Assembly: GCA_016782865.1 (NCBI GenBank)
Contig: JADHXR010000001.1
Coordinates: forward strand, 1-64,000
Length of the DNA stretch: 64,000 nucleotides
Direction: 5' to 3'
Origin: Phycisphaerae bacterium
GTDB lineage: Bacteria > Planctomycetota > Phycisphaerae > Sedimentisphaerales > Anaerobacaceae
Shown piece after piece: positions 44,344 to 52,962 of this stretch. Every line of letters starts with the position of its first letter. Within the stretch, counting starts at the first letter, position 1. Made by a program: the position numbers and the translations under genes. The notes below the pieces were generated by a model. The model saw only the letters and a program-made list of their open reading frames with translations, was not told the origin of the DNA and did not search any database.

Positions 44344-45372
44344 ATGAAAAAAATCAGACAGAACTGCATTGTCCCGAGTGCAGCCTTCTCCGTACCGAAG
44401 AAGCTCATCAGGCAATACGAATACTTTCCTGAGAGAGTGCCGAAGATGGGGGATCTTATGTTCGGTATGGTGTCTCAGCTTGGCTTTCACACCACGCTCG
44501 AGAGCACATCCGCACGAATGCACATGATTCACGGCCGGACGCGAGCCGTCTTCGTATTCGGCAATAGATACGCACCGGATCACTACGAAGGACTGGTTCC
44601 CGAGAAGGCCGGCGATACCGTCGACCTGATTGCCCGCAGCGGAGTGGTTGGCCAGATGAAGTGCCAGAACGAGCGGATCAGCGCTCCGACGAAGCTGCGC
44701 ATGCTTGGCTATGTCTGCGACAGCGACGGCCGCGTGGTAAACACGAGAGATCATGTTTTGATCAATCCCAGGAAAGTGGAGCGCAAAGCTCCGGGCGCCA
44801 GGGTGATCCTCTGCATAGGAACGAGCATGAATTCCGGAAAGAGCTATGCCGCGGCTGCCTGCTGTTACGCGCTATCGTCCGTTGGAAAGATGGTGAGGGC
44901 TGCCAAGGTCACCGGTACAGCAAGCCTCAAAGACATCCTTCTGATGGAAGATTGCGGGGCTCAACACATCGCCGACTTCTCCTATTTCGGTTTCCCCTCA
45001 ACCTACATGCTGGAACGTGAGGACCTCATGCGGATTTTCCATGCCGTTGACATGAAGTACGGGAACAACAGCAGGAACTATCTCGTGCTGGAGTTCGCAG
45101 ACGGCATCTTCCAGCGCGAGACTGCGATGTTGCTTCAGGAACCCGAGGTCCGCTCGCGTATCCACAAGCTGGTTTTCTGCGCCGCCGATGCGGCAGGGGT
45201 TGTGGGAGGACTCAAAATCCTGAAGGACTCCTTCGATCTGACTCCTTGTGCGATTTCCGGATTGTGCTCGAGTTCTCCGCTGGCCCTGCGCGAGATTACG
45301 CAATTCACCGACGTACCCGTTCTGAAGAGCATGGAGAGGGATTTCAGGAAAATCTATGAACTCATAAGGTAG
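44344..45372 (+). CDS. P-loop NTPase-like protein (DUF1611-like)
   Basis: Cytoplasmic protein of 342 residues, unknown role. Residues 1-150 form a beta-rich N-terminal domain. A Walker A-like loop, GTSMNSGKS (159-167), follows ILCI and is followed by a helix YAAAACCYAL. VRAAKVTGTA and LVLEFADGIFQRET look like switch/Walker B regions. The layout (beta domain then P-loop domain) is like DUF1611 proteins and MobB-type P-loop proteins, but the match is only by eye. Cysteine content is high. No operon partner is evident. The start overlaps no alternative with a better ribosome-binding site. Confidence 0.75.
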   Translation: MKKIRQNCIVPSAAFSVPKKLIRQYEYFPERVPKMGDLMFGMVSQLGFHTTLESTSARMHMIHGRTRAVFVFGNRYAPDHYEGLVPEKAGDTVDLIARSGVVGQMKCQNERISAPTKLRMLGYVCDSDGRVVNTRDHVLINPRKVERKAPGARVILCIGTSMNSGKSYAAAACCYALSSVGKMVRAAKVTGTASLKDILLMEDCGAQHIADFSYFGFPSTYMLEREDLMRIFHAVDMKYGNNSRNYLVLEFADGIFQRETAMLLQEPEVRSRIHKLVFCAADAAGVVGGLKILKDSFDLTPCAISGLCSSSPLALREITQFTDVPVLKSMERDFRKIYELIR

Positions 45373-45595
45373 CCGAACCAGTTACTGCATCCGACAAAGA
45401 ATAGCGCGCCGCTTCGCTCTGCCCTATTTTCTGGGGGCGTCCATGACGTCAGGTAGAGAACCCTATGACTGCAAAGAAAGTCCTTGATTGGGCAGCGATA
45501 GCTACAAGAAAATGCTCTCCGATAACTACGCCGTAAGAGAGTTGTGTTTCGGCGTGAAAATCGGGGACATGGAAACCAGGAAGAAACTATAGAGA

Positions 45596-46276
45596 ATGAT
45601 GAACTTGATTGAGAATGGCAATTTCGGTATGGGTCCTGCGGGATTTGGAGCCGATGTCCCGATTACGCCGCGAGAGAGCTTCGTCAACGGCGTGTATTCT
45701 TCCGTGGATGAAGCGACTGCATGCAGACTGGATCGGCTGCGCAGCGAAGACGGCATCGTTCCAACCTGTAAACTGGGCTGTTCCCACTGTTGCCGGCATC
45801 ATATCCCTGTGAACATTGCAGAGGCGCACACCCTGGCTCAATATGTCAAGCGGGAATTGTCAGCAGACCAGATAGACGACATTAGGATACGAACGCAACA
45901 ATGGCATGAATGGGATAATTCCAGACCGGGCAGATATCCGCCGGCCAACATCGACGAGCAGACAGATCTTTCCAACTATGACCATTGCTGCCCTCTGCTG
46001 GCAAATGGCGCATGCGACGCCTATGCCGTCAGGCCTGTCGTGTGTCGAACGCATTTTGTCCGTTCGCATCTCCTATACTGCTGCGCAGCAAACGATCCGG
46101 AATCTACAGAAGACGCTCCGGTGGTGCTCCCGTCCGTTGTGACGGCCGCAAGTCCGTTTTCAATGGCAATAAGGGATCACATCGAAAACACAGGCTTGGA
46201 TTTCTCTCGGTCAATAATGCTTCTTCCGCATTGGTTGGCGATTGAAATGGGTTGGGATTTCGCCACGTCGCCGTGA
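45596..46276 (+). CDS. YkgJ-family cysteine-cluster protein
   Basis: A 226-residue protein carrying CKLGCSHCC (Cys58, 62, 65, 66), then HCCPLLANGACDAYAVRPVVCR at about 128-150. This Cx3Cx2CC...CPxL...C..Y..RP..CR pattern defines the YkgJ/CxxCxxCC family, thought to bind zinc or an Fe-S cluster. Function unknown. An adjacent in-frame ATG at 45599 is an equally good start. No signal peptide. Confidence 0.88.
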   Translation: MMNLIENGNFGMGPAGFGADVPITPRESFVNGVYSSVDEATACRLDRLRSEDGIVPTCKLGCSHCCRHHIPVNIAEAHTLAQYVKRELSADQIDDIRIRTQQWHEWDNSRPGRYPPANIDEQTDLSNYDHCCPLLANGACDAYAVRPVVCRTHFVRSHLLYCCAANDPESTEDAPVVLPSVVTAASPFSMAIRDHIENTGLDFSRSIMLLPHWLAIEMGWDFATSP

Positions 46277-46575
46277 TTTCTCGCAGATGTTCGGCACCGG
46301 TACAATTCGCTACCTCACTAATTAACTGCACTTTCGTGAAGCGCCTGGCATGCCTGCCTATTGGCCGGAAATGCCCTAAAAGGCCCATATTGGGCACACT
46401 TTGTCGATTTTTCTTGGATTATTTGCAACATTTTGGGACGTAATTGCGTCTTACTATGGTAGAATCAAGTAGCAAGGGTGGTTACCCGGTTTCTGACATG
46501 CAGTCTGCCGGCCAGGAGGATCTTGCTGAGAGAGTAACTTGTGTGCATGTTGGGGTTTATTAAGGGTAACTCCTA

Positions 46576-47010
46576 ATGAAGAAAGTAAGTACTCAACTCG
46601 GAAACAGTCCAAAAAGACTGCTCAAAGCCTCACTTCCGGCATTTCTCTACGAGGATGGCTACACACTCTCGGCCACCGACATGGGCAAATCCGGGGTAAA
46701 AATTGAGCTGAGTCACAACTACAACCTCGGGGGAGCGATTATACTGCCGCCAAAGCAGGTCAAGGAGTGCGGCAGATGGCTATTGGAGACCCTCGAGCAG
46801 GACAGCAACGGCTTGCCGAAGCAATTGGCTGGCATCCTCGAAAGACTGAGCAAACAGAGCGGATTCAGGGCAAAACTCGAACGAGGAGACAAAAAGAAAA
46901 TGAAGGACGCGCTCAGAGTCCTCAAGAGGCAGCCAGCGAGTAGCAGGGCAGTGGCCAAGGCTGAGGCTGACGAACCGGCCCTGAGACAGTTGTCCAGAAA
47001 AGCTGTGTGA
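46576..47010 (+). CDS. Hypothetical protein
   Basis: An unrecognised 144-residue protein. N-terminal half is beta-like (FLYEDGYTLSATDMGKSGVKIELSHN, then GGAIILPPKQVKECGRWLLETL). The C-terminal half is basic and helical (KLERGDKKKMKDALRVLKR). A compact nucleic-acid- or regulator-type protein is possible. The ATG at 46576 is preceded by a weak GGGTAA only; TGGTAGAAT about 110 bp upstream resembles an extended -10. Confidence 0.65.
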   Translation: MKKVSTQLGNSPKRLLKASLPAFLYEDGYTLSATDMGKSGVKIELSHNYNLGGAIILPPKQVKECGRWLLETLEQDSNGLPKQLAGILERLSKQSGFRAKLERGDKKKMKDALRVLKRQPASSRAVAKAEADEPALRQLSRKAV

Positions 47011-47038
47011 TATTGGGTTAGCCGTGTGCGGCAAAAGT

Positions 47039-47166
47039 GTTGGTTCCAGGTTAGAAGGCTCACGGCTGGCCCCGCTCAAACGCCGCGGGGGCTTGGTTCA
47101 TGGTTGGTGGCTGGTAAAACCAGTTTTCTCGATCAACTGTGAACCTGGAACCGTGAACCCTGAACC
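47039..47166. repeat. Degenerate GGTTCA/GAACC repeats in an intergenic gap
   Basis: On one side GGTTCCAGGTTAGAAGG and GGTTCATGGTTGGTGG, on the other GTGAACCTGGAACC and GTGAACCCTGAACC, a 6-8 bp unit present in inverted orientation. A separate 8-bp hairpin (TTTAGCGA / TCGCTAAA, 47168-47195) follows, near the convergent stop of the TPR gene. Confidence 0.65.
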
Positions 47167-47202
47167 GTTTTAGCGAAACGCTTCACTTCGCTAAAGTACT
47201 AC

Positions 47203-49698
47203 TCAATTCTCAATTTTGAATTCCAAATTCTCGTAGATTTCAAGCTGCTTGCGCAGATACTCTACAAGCTCGGCGGCCCCGGCCGCAGAGGCCAATCCGA
47301 TTGCCGTGTGCGCAGTAGCCACCGCCCGGTCGAACCGCCCCACCCCCGCGTATGCCGCCGCCAGCGTATCGAGAACGGAGGCGTCCTTATATTCGGTCAG
47401 CGTCGCTGCACGCTCGGCCAGGTTTACCGCCTCGCTTGCATTGCGAACCCTGCCGTCCGGATGTATCACAAGAATTTGCGCTATGCCGTTCAACGGGTCG
47501 GGCCAGTCGGGCTTTAGCTGCGCCGCTCGGCGAAAATGCTCGAGCGCACCATTGAACTGTCCCGCCATTATCAGCGTACGACCCAGTCGATAGTGCACCT
47601 CGGCGTACCCGGGCTTGATCTTCAGCGTCCGGCGATAGTGATCGATCGCCTCGTCCAGTTTGCCCTGTTCGGCCAGCGCGCAGGCCAGGCTGCTGTGCGC
47701 CTCGGCGTGCTCAGGATCGATCCGCAGCGCCCGGCGATAATGGCTCACCGCCTCGTCGAGCTTGCCCTGCAAATGCAGCACGATGCCCAACCCGCAATGT
47801 GCATAAACAAGATCGGGCTCTATCCGCAGCGCCTGACGGTAATGGCTGATCGCCTCGTCCAGTCTGTAGCGGGCCGCCAGCGTTCGGCCCAGGCCGGTAT
47901 GCGCTTCAGGATAGTCGGGCTTGAGTTGCAACGCCCTCAGATAATGACCGGTCGCTTCGTCCGGCCCGGCCGACCCTCTCTGCGTGTGGCCCTGTGATTG
48001 CAGCGCGATGGCCAGGCCGCAGTGCGCGCGGGCGTAGTTCGGCTCGATCTGCAGCGCCTGACGATAGTACGAAATCGCCTCGTCGATCCGGCCCAGTTCC
48101 ATCGCATTGCCGGCGACCTGAAAGAATGCCTCGGCGTCCGTGGGGACCATCTCCGTAGCGAGCACACCCAGCTTGTAACCTTCCTCATACTTGCCGGCCC
48201 ATCTAAACAGTCTGGAAATATTGCGCAGTGCTGCGCCGTGGGCCGTCAGGTCAAGACTACTCTCGACCTCTTGTCTGATCCGCTCGATCTCGGCATCGCC
48301 CCACGTGCCCGCCAACTGCACCATCCGGCGCCTGCTCATCGTCTCCAGCAGCGCCAGGGCAAGCTGTCGGTTGCCCTCGATGGTCGGGTGGACGTGATCG
48401 AGAAACAGCTTCTCGCCCGGCGTGCCGTGTTCGGATTGTCGCTCTACCATCTCGACAAAATCCACCACGGGGACATCCCGCCCACCGGCGACTTCCACAA
48501 CTATATCCAGAATGGGCTTCTGCGCCCGCAGCGGGCAGACGTCCTCATCAATCGCCCGCTCGAAGGCCGCCTTCGCCTGATCGTAACGCTCCAGCTCCCA
48601 CAGCACGCGCCCGCGCAGATAGTGCGCATGGGCATAGCGGTCGTCCGCCGTTATTGCCCTGTCAATCGCCGCCAGCGATTCGTTCCATTGGCCCGTTGCG
48701 TGGGCCTTGCTCGCCTGATCATACAGTGCCTGAAAGTTCTTGCGCTCGGCGTCATCAAGACCATCACTGTGTTCGCTCTTGAACGGCCAGCAATGCCGCA
48801 GATTCGATGCGGGTCTGACAAGAATAACTTCCGCCCCGACGGACCGCGCGATGTCGACCATGCGAGAGAGATTATAACGATAGTGATCGAACACCCGGCG
48901 GCGCGATTCGCCGTCACGGTGATACTCTTGGGGGCCGAGAGAGTTTTCGAGTATTGTCTTGACCTCGCCTGGCAAATAATCACGCTTTTGCCCCGCTTTG
49001 CCGGATCGCCCCGTCGCCGCTTTGATGGCCCGCTGGAGGAGCCCATAGGTTCGCGTTCGGCTCATCACCGCTCCCAAGCCGCGCACCGCCGCCGGCGTAT
49101 TGATGATCCGGCCGTAAGTCCGACGTTCGAGGAACTCGTTGTGCCCCGAGTATATGACGAACAGGTCCGGCTCGTACCGGACAAGCTCGGCCATCAGCGC
49201 GGCCACACGGTAGCTGGCGTAGCTGACGCCGCCGGCGTTGATCAGCTCCCATTTCCGGGAAGGGTCGGCCTCGGGCAGCATCGCGCGCAGCCAGCCGCAG
49301 AAGGATGTCATGTCATCGTAGGGCCGGCCGAACGTTGTCGAGCCGCCCACGCAGAAGATCCGGTATGTGCCGACAGGCTTGTTTCTCGCAAATCGCTGAA
49401 GATTGAAAAGTGGCAGTTTGTTCTTCGCTGTCACCATGGTCGGCTTGCCGTCCGGCCCGGCCTGCTCGACAAAGAGCGGGATATTGGATGAGAATCCCAC
49501 GTAAGGATCTTCGTCGAACAAGACCGGGCGCACGCCGAGAACCGCTAGCATAGCTTCGGCCGCTGCAAACAGCGCAACGATAGTGACTGCCGCAAACGCC
49601 AGCTTCTTCGGCACCGACACCTGCATAGCAGTACCGGGCCGAAATATCCGGGCCGGCTGAGCCGAAGCCGGGTCAGTTGACTTTCCTGCCGGTGACAT
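47203..49698 (-). CDS. Membrane-anchored SGNH-hydrolase-like/TPR protein
   Basis: 831 residues. One N-terminal membrane segment (about 33-54, LAFAAVTIVALFAAAEAMLAVLG). Then an SGNH/GDSL-like esterase fold with block I FCVGGSTTFG (Ser120), a GHNE-type block (VIYSGHNEF), and a distant catalytic Asp-His motif FLDHVHPTIEGN at about 435. A TPR-like pair is inserted between these blocks. The C-terminal half (about 490-760) has at least six TPR repeats (DEAISYYRQALQIEP-type). Known planctomycete TPR-SGNH proteins share this order; deacetylation or acyl transfer on a polysaccharide is possible. It starts 35 bp after accC and may be read through from accB-accC. Confidence 0.85.
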   Translation of the reverse strand: MSPAGKSTDPASAQPARIFRPGTAMQVSVPKKLAFAAVTIVALFAAAEAMLAVLGVRPVLFDEDPYVGFSSNIPLFVEQAGPDGKPTMVTAKNKLPLFNLQRFARNKPVGTYRIFCVGGSTTFGRPYDDMTSFCGWLRAMLPEADPSRKWELINAGGVSYASYRVAALMAELVRYEPDLFVIYSGHNEFLERRTYGRIINTPAAVRGLGAVMSRTRTYGLLQRAIKAATGRSGKAGQKRDYLPGEVKTILENSLGPQEYHRDGESRRRVFDHYRYNLSRMVDIARSVGAEVILVRPASNLRHCWPFKSEHSDGLDDAERKNFQALYDQASKAHATGQWNESLAAIDRAITADDRYAHAHYLRGRVLWELERYDQAKAAFERAIDEDVCPLRAQKPILDIVVEVAGGRDVPVVDFVEMVERQSEHGTPGEKLFLDHVHPTIEGNRQLALALLETMSRRRMVQLAGTWGDAEIERIRQEVESSLDLTAHGAALRNISRLFRWAGKYEEGYKLGVLATEMVPTDAEAFFQVAGNAMELGRIDEAISYYRQALQIEPNYARAHCGLAIALQSQGHTQRGSAGPDEATGHYLRALQLKPDYPEAHTGLGRTLAARYRLDEAISHYRQALRIEPDLVYAHCGLGIVLHLQGKLDEAVSHYRRALRIDPEHAEAHSSLACALAEQGKLDEAIDHYRRTLKIKPGYAEVHYRLGRTLIMAGQFNGALEHFRRAAQLKPDWPDPLNGIAQILVIHPDGRVRNASEAVNLAERAATLTEYKDASVLDTLAAAYAGVGRFDRAVATAHTAIGLASAAGAAELVEYLRKQLEIYENLEFKIEN

Positions 49699-49733
49699 CT
49701 CTGCTGCCTCTTGCTACGGACAATTTTCAGCGT

Positions 49734-51071
49734 TCAGAAGTTTCGTTCGACAAAGCCGGTGTCGATCTTGTTCTTGACAAATAGATTGTGTGAGAGGATG
49801 TCCAGGCATGTGGGAATCGTGGTCTTGATAGGTTCGATGACAAATTCCCGCAAGGCTCTTTTCATCGTCGCAATGGCCTCTGTGCGCGTACTCTGGTGCA
49901 CGATGACCTTGGCGATCATCGAATCGTAGCTCGGCGAGACCGTCCAACCTTGATGGACGTGGGTGTCGACCCTGACGCCCGGGCCGCCGGGCGGGATGTA
50001 CCGGGTAATCGTTCCGGGGCAAGGGGCAAAATCTCTCTCGGGATCCTCGGCGTTTATCCTGCACTCGATCGCAACGCCGGTATGTTTGATGCTCCGCTGG
50101 CTGAGCCCCATGGGCTCTCCGGCCGCGATCTTCAACTGCCACTTGATCAAATCGTGACCTGTCACCATCTCGGTGACGGGATGCTCGACCTGGATTCGCG
50201 TGTTCACCTCGATAAAGTAAAATCCTTTGTCCTTGTCCAGAATGAACTCGACCGTGGCGGCGTTGTCATACCTGGCCTCCTTGATAATCCTAATCGCCGC
50301 GGCGGCAAGCTCTTCCCTCGTACGCTTATCCAGAACCGGACAGGGCGATTCTTCGATCATCTTCTGATGTCTGCGCTGGGTGGAGCAGTCTCTTTCGTAG
50401 AAGTGCAACACGTTGCCCTGCTTGTCGGCCATTAACTGGACTTCCACGTGGCGCGGTTCGATGATGAACTTCTCCAGATACAGCGTGCCGTTGCCGAAAG
50501 CGGCTTTTGCCTCGGCGCGGGCGGAACTGAACGCCGAGCGCAGATTGATATCGTTGTGCACAACTCTCATGCCGCGTCCACCCCCGCCGGCGGCGGCTTT
50601 TATTATGACGGGATAGCCCATCTTGTTGGCCAGCTTCAGCGCTTCGGTATCTTTCTCGATGGCGCCCTCGGAGCCGGGCACTACCCGCACGCCGGCTCTG
50701 TGCGCCAGCTCGCGGGCCTGGACTTTGTCGCCGAGCAGTTGCATCGCCTCGACGGGCGGGCCGATGAAGGTTATCCCGCACTCCCGGCATACCTCGGCAA
50801 AGTGTATGTTCTCTGCGAGGAATCCGTAGCCGGGATGAATCGCCTCGACGTCGGTGATCTCGGCGGCACTTATAATGCGCGGTATGTTCAGGTAACTCTT
50901 GCCGCAGTCGGCCGGCCCGATACAGATGGCTTCGTCGGCAAGCTTCAGGTACGGCGCGTCCTTGTCGGCCTCGGAATAGACCGCCACCGTCTCGACGCCA
51001 AGCTCCTGGCAGGCACGAATAATACGCAGCGCTATTTCACCGCGATTAGCTATCAGAATTCGTGAGAACAT
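49734..51071 (-). CDS. accC: Acetyl-CoA carboxylase, biotin carboxylase subunit
   Basis: Carboxylates the biotin on AccB using ATP and bicarbonate, first half-reaction of malonyl-CoA synthesis. The 445-residue length is standard. N-terminal domain [23 protein letters not shown]-grasp glycine loop [26 protein letters not shown] with the catalytic Glu/Arg region; C-terminal ECRINAEDP. It follows accB after about 107 bp that hold an inverted repeat. The carboxyltransferase genes are not in the window. Confidence 0.97.
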   Translation of the reverse strand: MFSRILIANRGEIALRIIRACQELGVETVAVYSEADKDAPYLKLADEAICIGPADCGKSYLNIPRIISAAEITDVEAIHPGYGFLAENIHFAEVCRECGITFIGPPVEAMQLLGDKVQARELAHRAGVRVVPGSEGAIEKDTEALKLANKMGYPVIIKAAAGGGGRGMRVVHNDINLRSAFSSARAEAKAAFGNGTLYLEKFIIEPRHVEVQLMADKQGNVLHFYERDCSTQRRHQKMIEESPCPVLDKRTREELAAAAIRIIKEARYDNAATVEFILDKDKGFYFIEVNTRIQVEHPVTEMVTGHDLIKWQLKIAAGEPMGLSQRSIKHTGVAIECRINAEDPERDFAPCPGTITRYIPPGGPGVRVDTHVHQGWTVSPSYDSMIAKVIVHQSTRTEAIATMKRALREFVIEPIKTTIPTCLDILSHNLFVKNKIDTGFVERNF

Positions 51072-51110
51072 AATTCAATTGACTATCCATTCGACCTTGC
51101 TCAGGACAGG

Positions 51111-51180
51111 TTTGCTATTGACTATTGACTATTGCCTTTCCGCATCCAAATAATCAATAGTCGATAGTCAATAGTCAATT
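51111..51180. repeat. Inverted 7-bp-period repeat between accB and accC
   Basis: Plus-strand left arm repeats CTATTGACTATTGACTATTG (51114-51134 region); right arm AATAGTCGATAGTCAATAGTCAATT (51155-51180, unit ATAGTCA). The arms can pair into a hairpin of about 20 bp directly after the accB stop. May act as an attenuator or mRNA-stability element between the two genes. Confidence 0.8.
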
Positions 51181-51670
51181 ACGACTCCGGTTTAACTTTG
51201 AAAAGGGGCTGGCCATATTCGACGGCCTGGCCGTTAGTCACGAGCACTTCGACAATCGTCCCGCCGGTTTCGGCCTTTATTTCGTTCAGCACTTTCATCG
51301 CCTCGATAATGCAAACGACCGTCTGCGGGTTGACCACTGTGCCGATTTCAACGTAAGGCTCCGAATCGGGACTTGGTGTCGCGTAGAACGTCCCGACGAT
51401 GGGCGAGGTTATCTCCTGCAGATTCTCATCGCCGGGCGCCGGCTGCGGCGCCGCCGATTGGCTCGAAGCTTCCGCCCTCTGGGGGCCGACGGACAGGGCG
51501 CCCGTGTCGAGCCTCATCACGGGCACCTGGTTAACGACTTGCTGCGGCTGTGATCGCTTGAGAAAAATCCTGTCGTCGCCATGCTTGATCTCAACCTCCA
51601 CCAGCTCGTTGGCTTTCATTATTTTTATGAGTTCCTTCATTTTCTGCAAATCAGCATCTTTATGCGCCAT
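51179..51670 (-). CDS. accB: Acetyl-CoA carboxylase, biotin carboxyl carrier protein
   Basis: Carries biotin between the carboxylase and transferase sites. The start at 51670 ([18 protein letters not shown]) has AAAGGATG upstream; a frame to 51724 is less likely. The 163-residue protein has the usual N-terminal helix and [22 protein letters not shown], a Gln/Ala/Pro-rich linker, and a biotinyl domain with the target lysine in [12 protein letters not shown]. Length and order match the family. First gene of the accB-accC pair. Confidence 0.96.
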   Translation of the reverse strand: MAHKDADLQKMKELIKIMKANELVEVEIKHGDDRIFLKRSQPQQVVNQVPVMRLDTGALSVGPQRAEASSQSAAPQPAPGDENLQEITSPIVGTFYATPSPDSEPYVEIGTVVNPQTVVCIIEAMKVLNEIKAETGGTIVEVLVTNGQAVEYGQPLFKVKPES

Positions 51671-51876
51671 CGCTGCATCCTTTCCGAAGCCCCAAGACAC
51701 TATTTCATGCCGATAGGTGCTCACATGACTGCGAACACAAGCTCGGGGTCAAGCTGAATCAAGTATAGCCCGGACATCGGTCTTTGCAAGAGTTTTTCCT
51801 TGTGCCGGCCCGCACTTGAGATTAGATTCGGCGATATTGACACGAAAATACGGGATTCTTCTTGGAGTTTGCCCCA

Positions 51877-52089
51877 ATGTCAAGAATCGCAGTCGACGTC
51901 GTCCTGTTGCCCTCAGATGAGGTGGCAGCCAGGGCAATTGAAGCAAATAGAGAGCTATTGAAACAGTGCCCCGGAAAAATCGTCCTGGACAAAGATAACT
52001 GTCTGCCGCACATTTCTTTGGCTATGGGTTACATTGATCAATGCCGGATTGTGGATGCTGAATGTGCAATATATGGAAAAACTGGATGA
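51877..52089 (+). pseudogene. Truncated 2'-5' RNA ligase/phosphoesterase-like gene
   Basis: The 70-codon frame starts MSRIAVDVVLLPSDEVAARA and reaches the first HxS catalytic motif in LPHISLAMGYID. The family normally continues for about 100 more residues with a second HxT/S motif, which is absent here: the frame stops shortly after and no in-frame continuation is seen in the next 110 bp. A remnant is the simplest reading. Confidence 0.65.
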
Positions 52090-52203
52090 AAATTTTCTTG
52101 CATTATCGGGCCATAGCCTATATTCTGGCGGCATAGAAACCGCGCCGCAGAATTACTCTGCAGGGTCGCCGAGCGGCACGAGTCTTGTGAGGAGTTGTCA
52201 GCC

Positions 52204-52461
52204 ATGGAAATGAAACGTCGGGAGTTTTTGGCCAAGTCTATTGCGGGAATGAAGCTGATCGGTGAGGGAACTTTTAGAGACAGTGATGAAAAACGCGATG
52301 AATCGGTCCGATACGTGCTCGGCCCGGGTAGTGTGGATGCGATGGTCATCGGCTTCGAGAAGATCGAAGAGGTCGATGACTTCGCTGCTCGCCTCCGCAA
52401 GGCGCCCGTCGCCGGCGGAGAAGTCCGGGCGCTCGCTCGCCGAGCGGCTCGGGCAGCGTGA
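52204..52461 (+). pseudogene. Remnant of a Tat-type aldo/keto reductase with the catalytic barrel deleted
   Basis: The 85-codon frame joins a Tat-like head (MEMKRREFLAKSIA) directly to what reads as the last part of an aldo/keto reductase: GMKLIGEGTFR, then ESVRYVLGPGSVDAMVIGFE and KIEEVDDFAARL. The first half of the barrel, including the Asp-Tyr-Lys-His catalytic residues (about 200 residues), is missing. The reading frame is intact, so the deletion was in frame. A ribosome-binding site (GAGGAG) still precedes the start. It lies just upstream of the Rrf2-type gene. Confidence 0.65.
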
Positions 52462-52502
52462 CCAAAGGAGGTCGGGCAGCGCGACATTATGGTAAGGAGG
52501 TT

Positions 52503-52853
52503 ATGGTGAAGATCAATCAGGATTTCGTAATGGCGGTCGAGACAATTCTTTTCCTCAAGAAGAGGAAGCAGAACGGCTATCTTCAGGCGTCGGAGATCGC
52601 CAAGTCTCTGGATTTCTCGGTGGGATACCTGCAAAAAGTCATACAAATGCTTAGCAGGCAGGGCATTGTCGAATGCAAACGCGGAAGGATCGGCGGTGTC
52701 AGGATCCGGGCCAGAGCGATAACTTTGCTCGATCTGTGGAAGGCGACTTGCGGCGGTCTGGACTATGCGCAGCCGACCGTTGCTGTAATGAGGAAGCCGC
52801 TCAGAGCCTTCGCGGATTCGATGGACAAGTCCGTAATCTACAAGAAGAGATGA
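52503..52853 (+). CDS. Rrf2-family transcriptional regulator
   Basis: Winged-helix DNA-binding protein of 116 residues. Start at 52503 (MVKINQDFVMAVETILFLKK) behind AAGGAGGTT. The helix-turn-helix is LQASEIAKSLDFSVGYLQKVIQMLSRQGIV, followed by the wing KRGRIGGVRI. It lacks the three-cysteine cluster of IscR/NsrR, having only isolated Cys, so an Fe-S sensor role is doubtful. The neighbouring reductase remnant suggests a former target or partner, but this is inference. Confidence 0.85.
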   Translation: MVKINQDFVMAVETILFLKKRKQNGYLQASEIAKSLDFSVGYLQKVIQMLSRQGIVECKRGRIGGVRIRARAITLLDLWKATCGGLDYAQPTVAVMRKPLRAFADSMDKSVIYKKR

Positions 52854-52962
52854 CAGGGCGGTTGATCGCCCTGCGCTTCTCGGAGTAAGTCAGTAACTTC
52901 AAATCGCCGAACGCGCGATCGGTCTTGGGCTTAATGTCCAGACCGCCCACCGATTGGCTTTT

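Noticed and set aside
45430-45595. Short coding-like fragment (SYKKMLSDNYAVRELCFGVK...) before the YkgJ-type gene
   Set aside because: It has no start codon with a ribosome-binding site and is only about 34 codons long. It may be a gene remnant, but I cannot name it.
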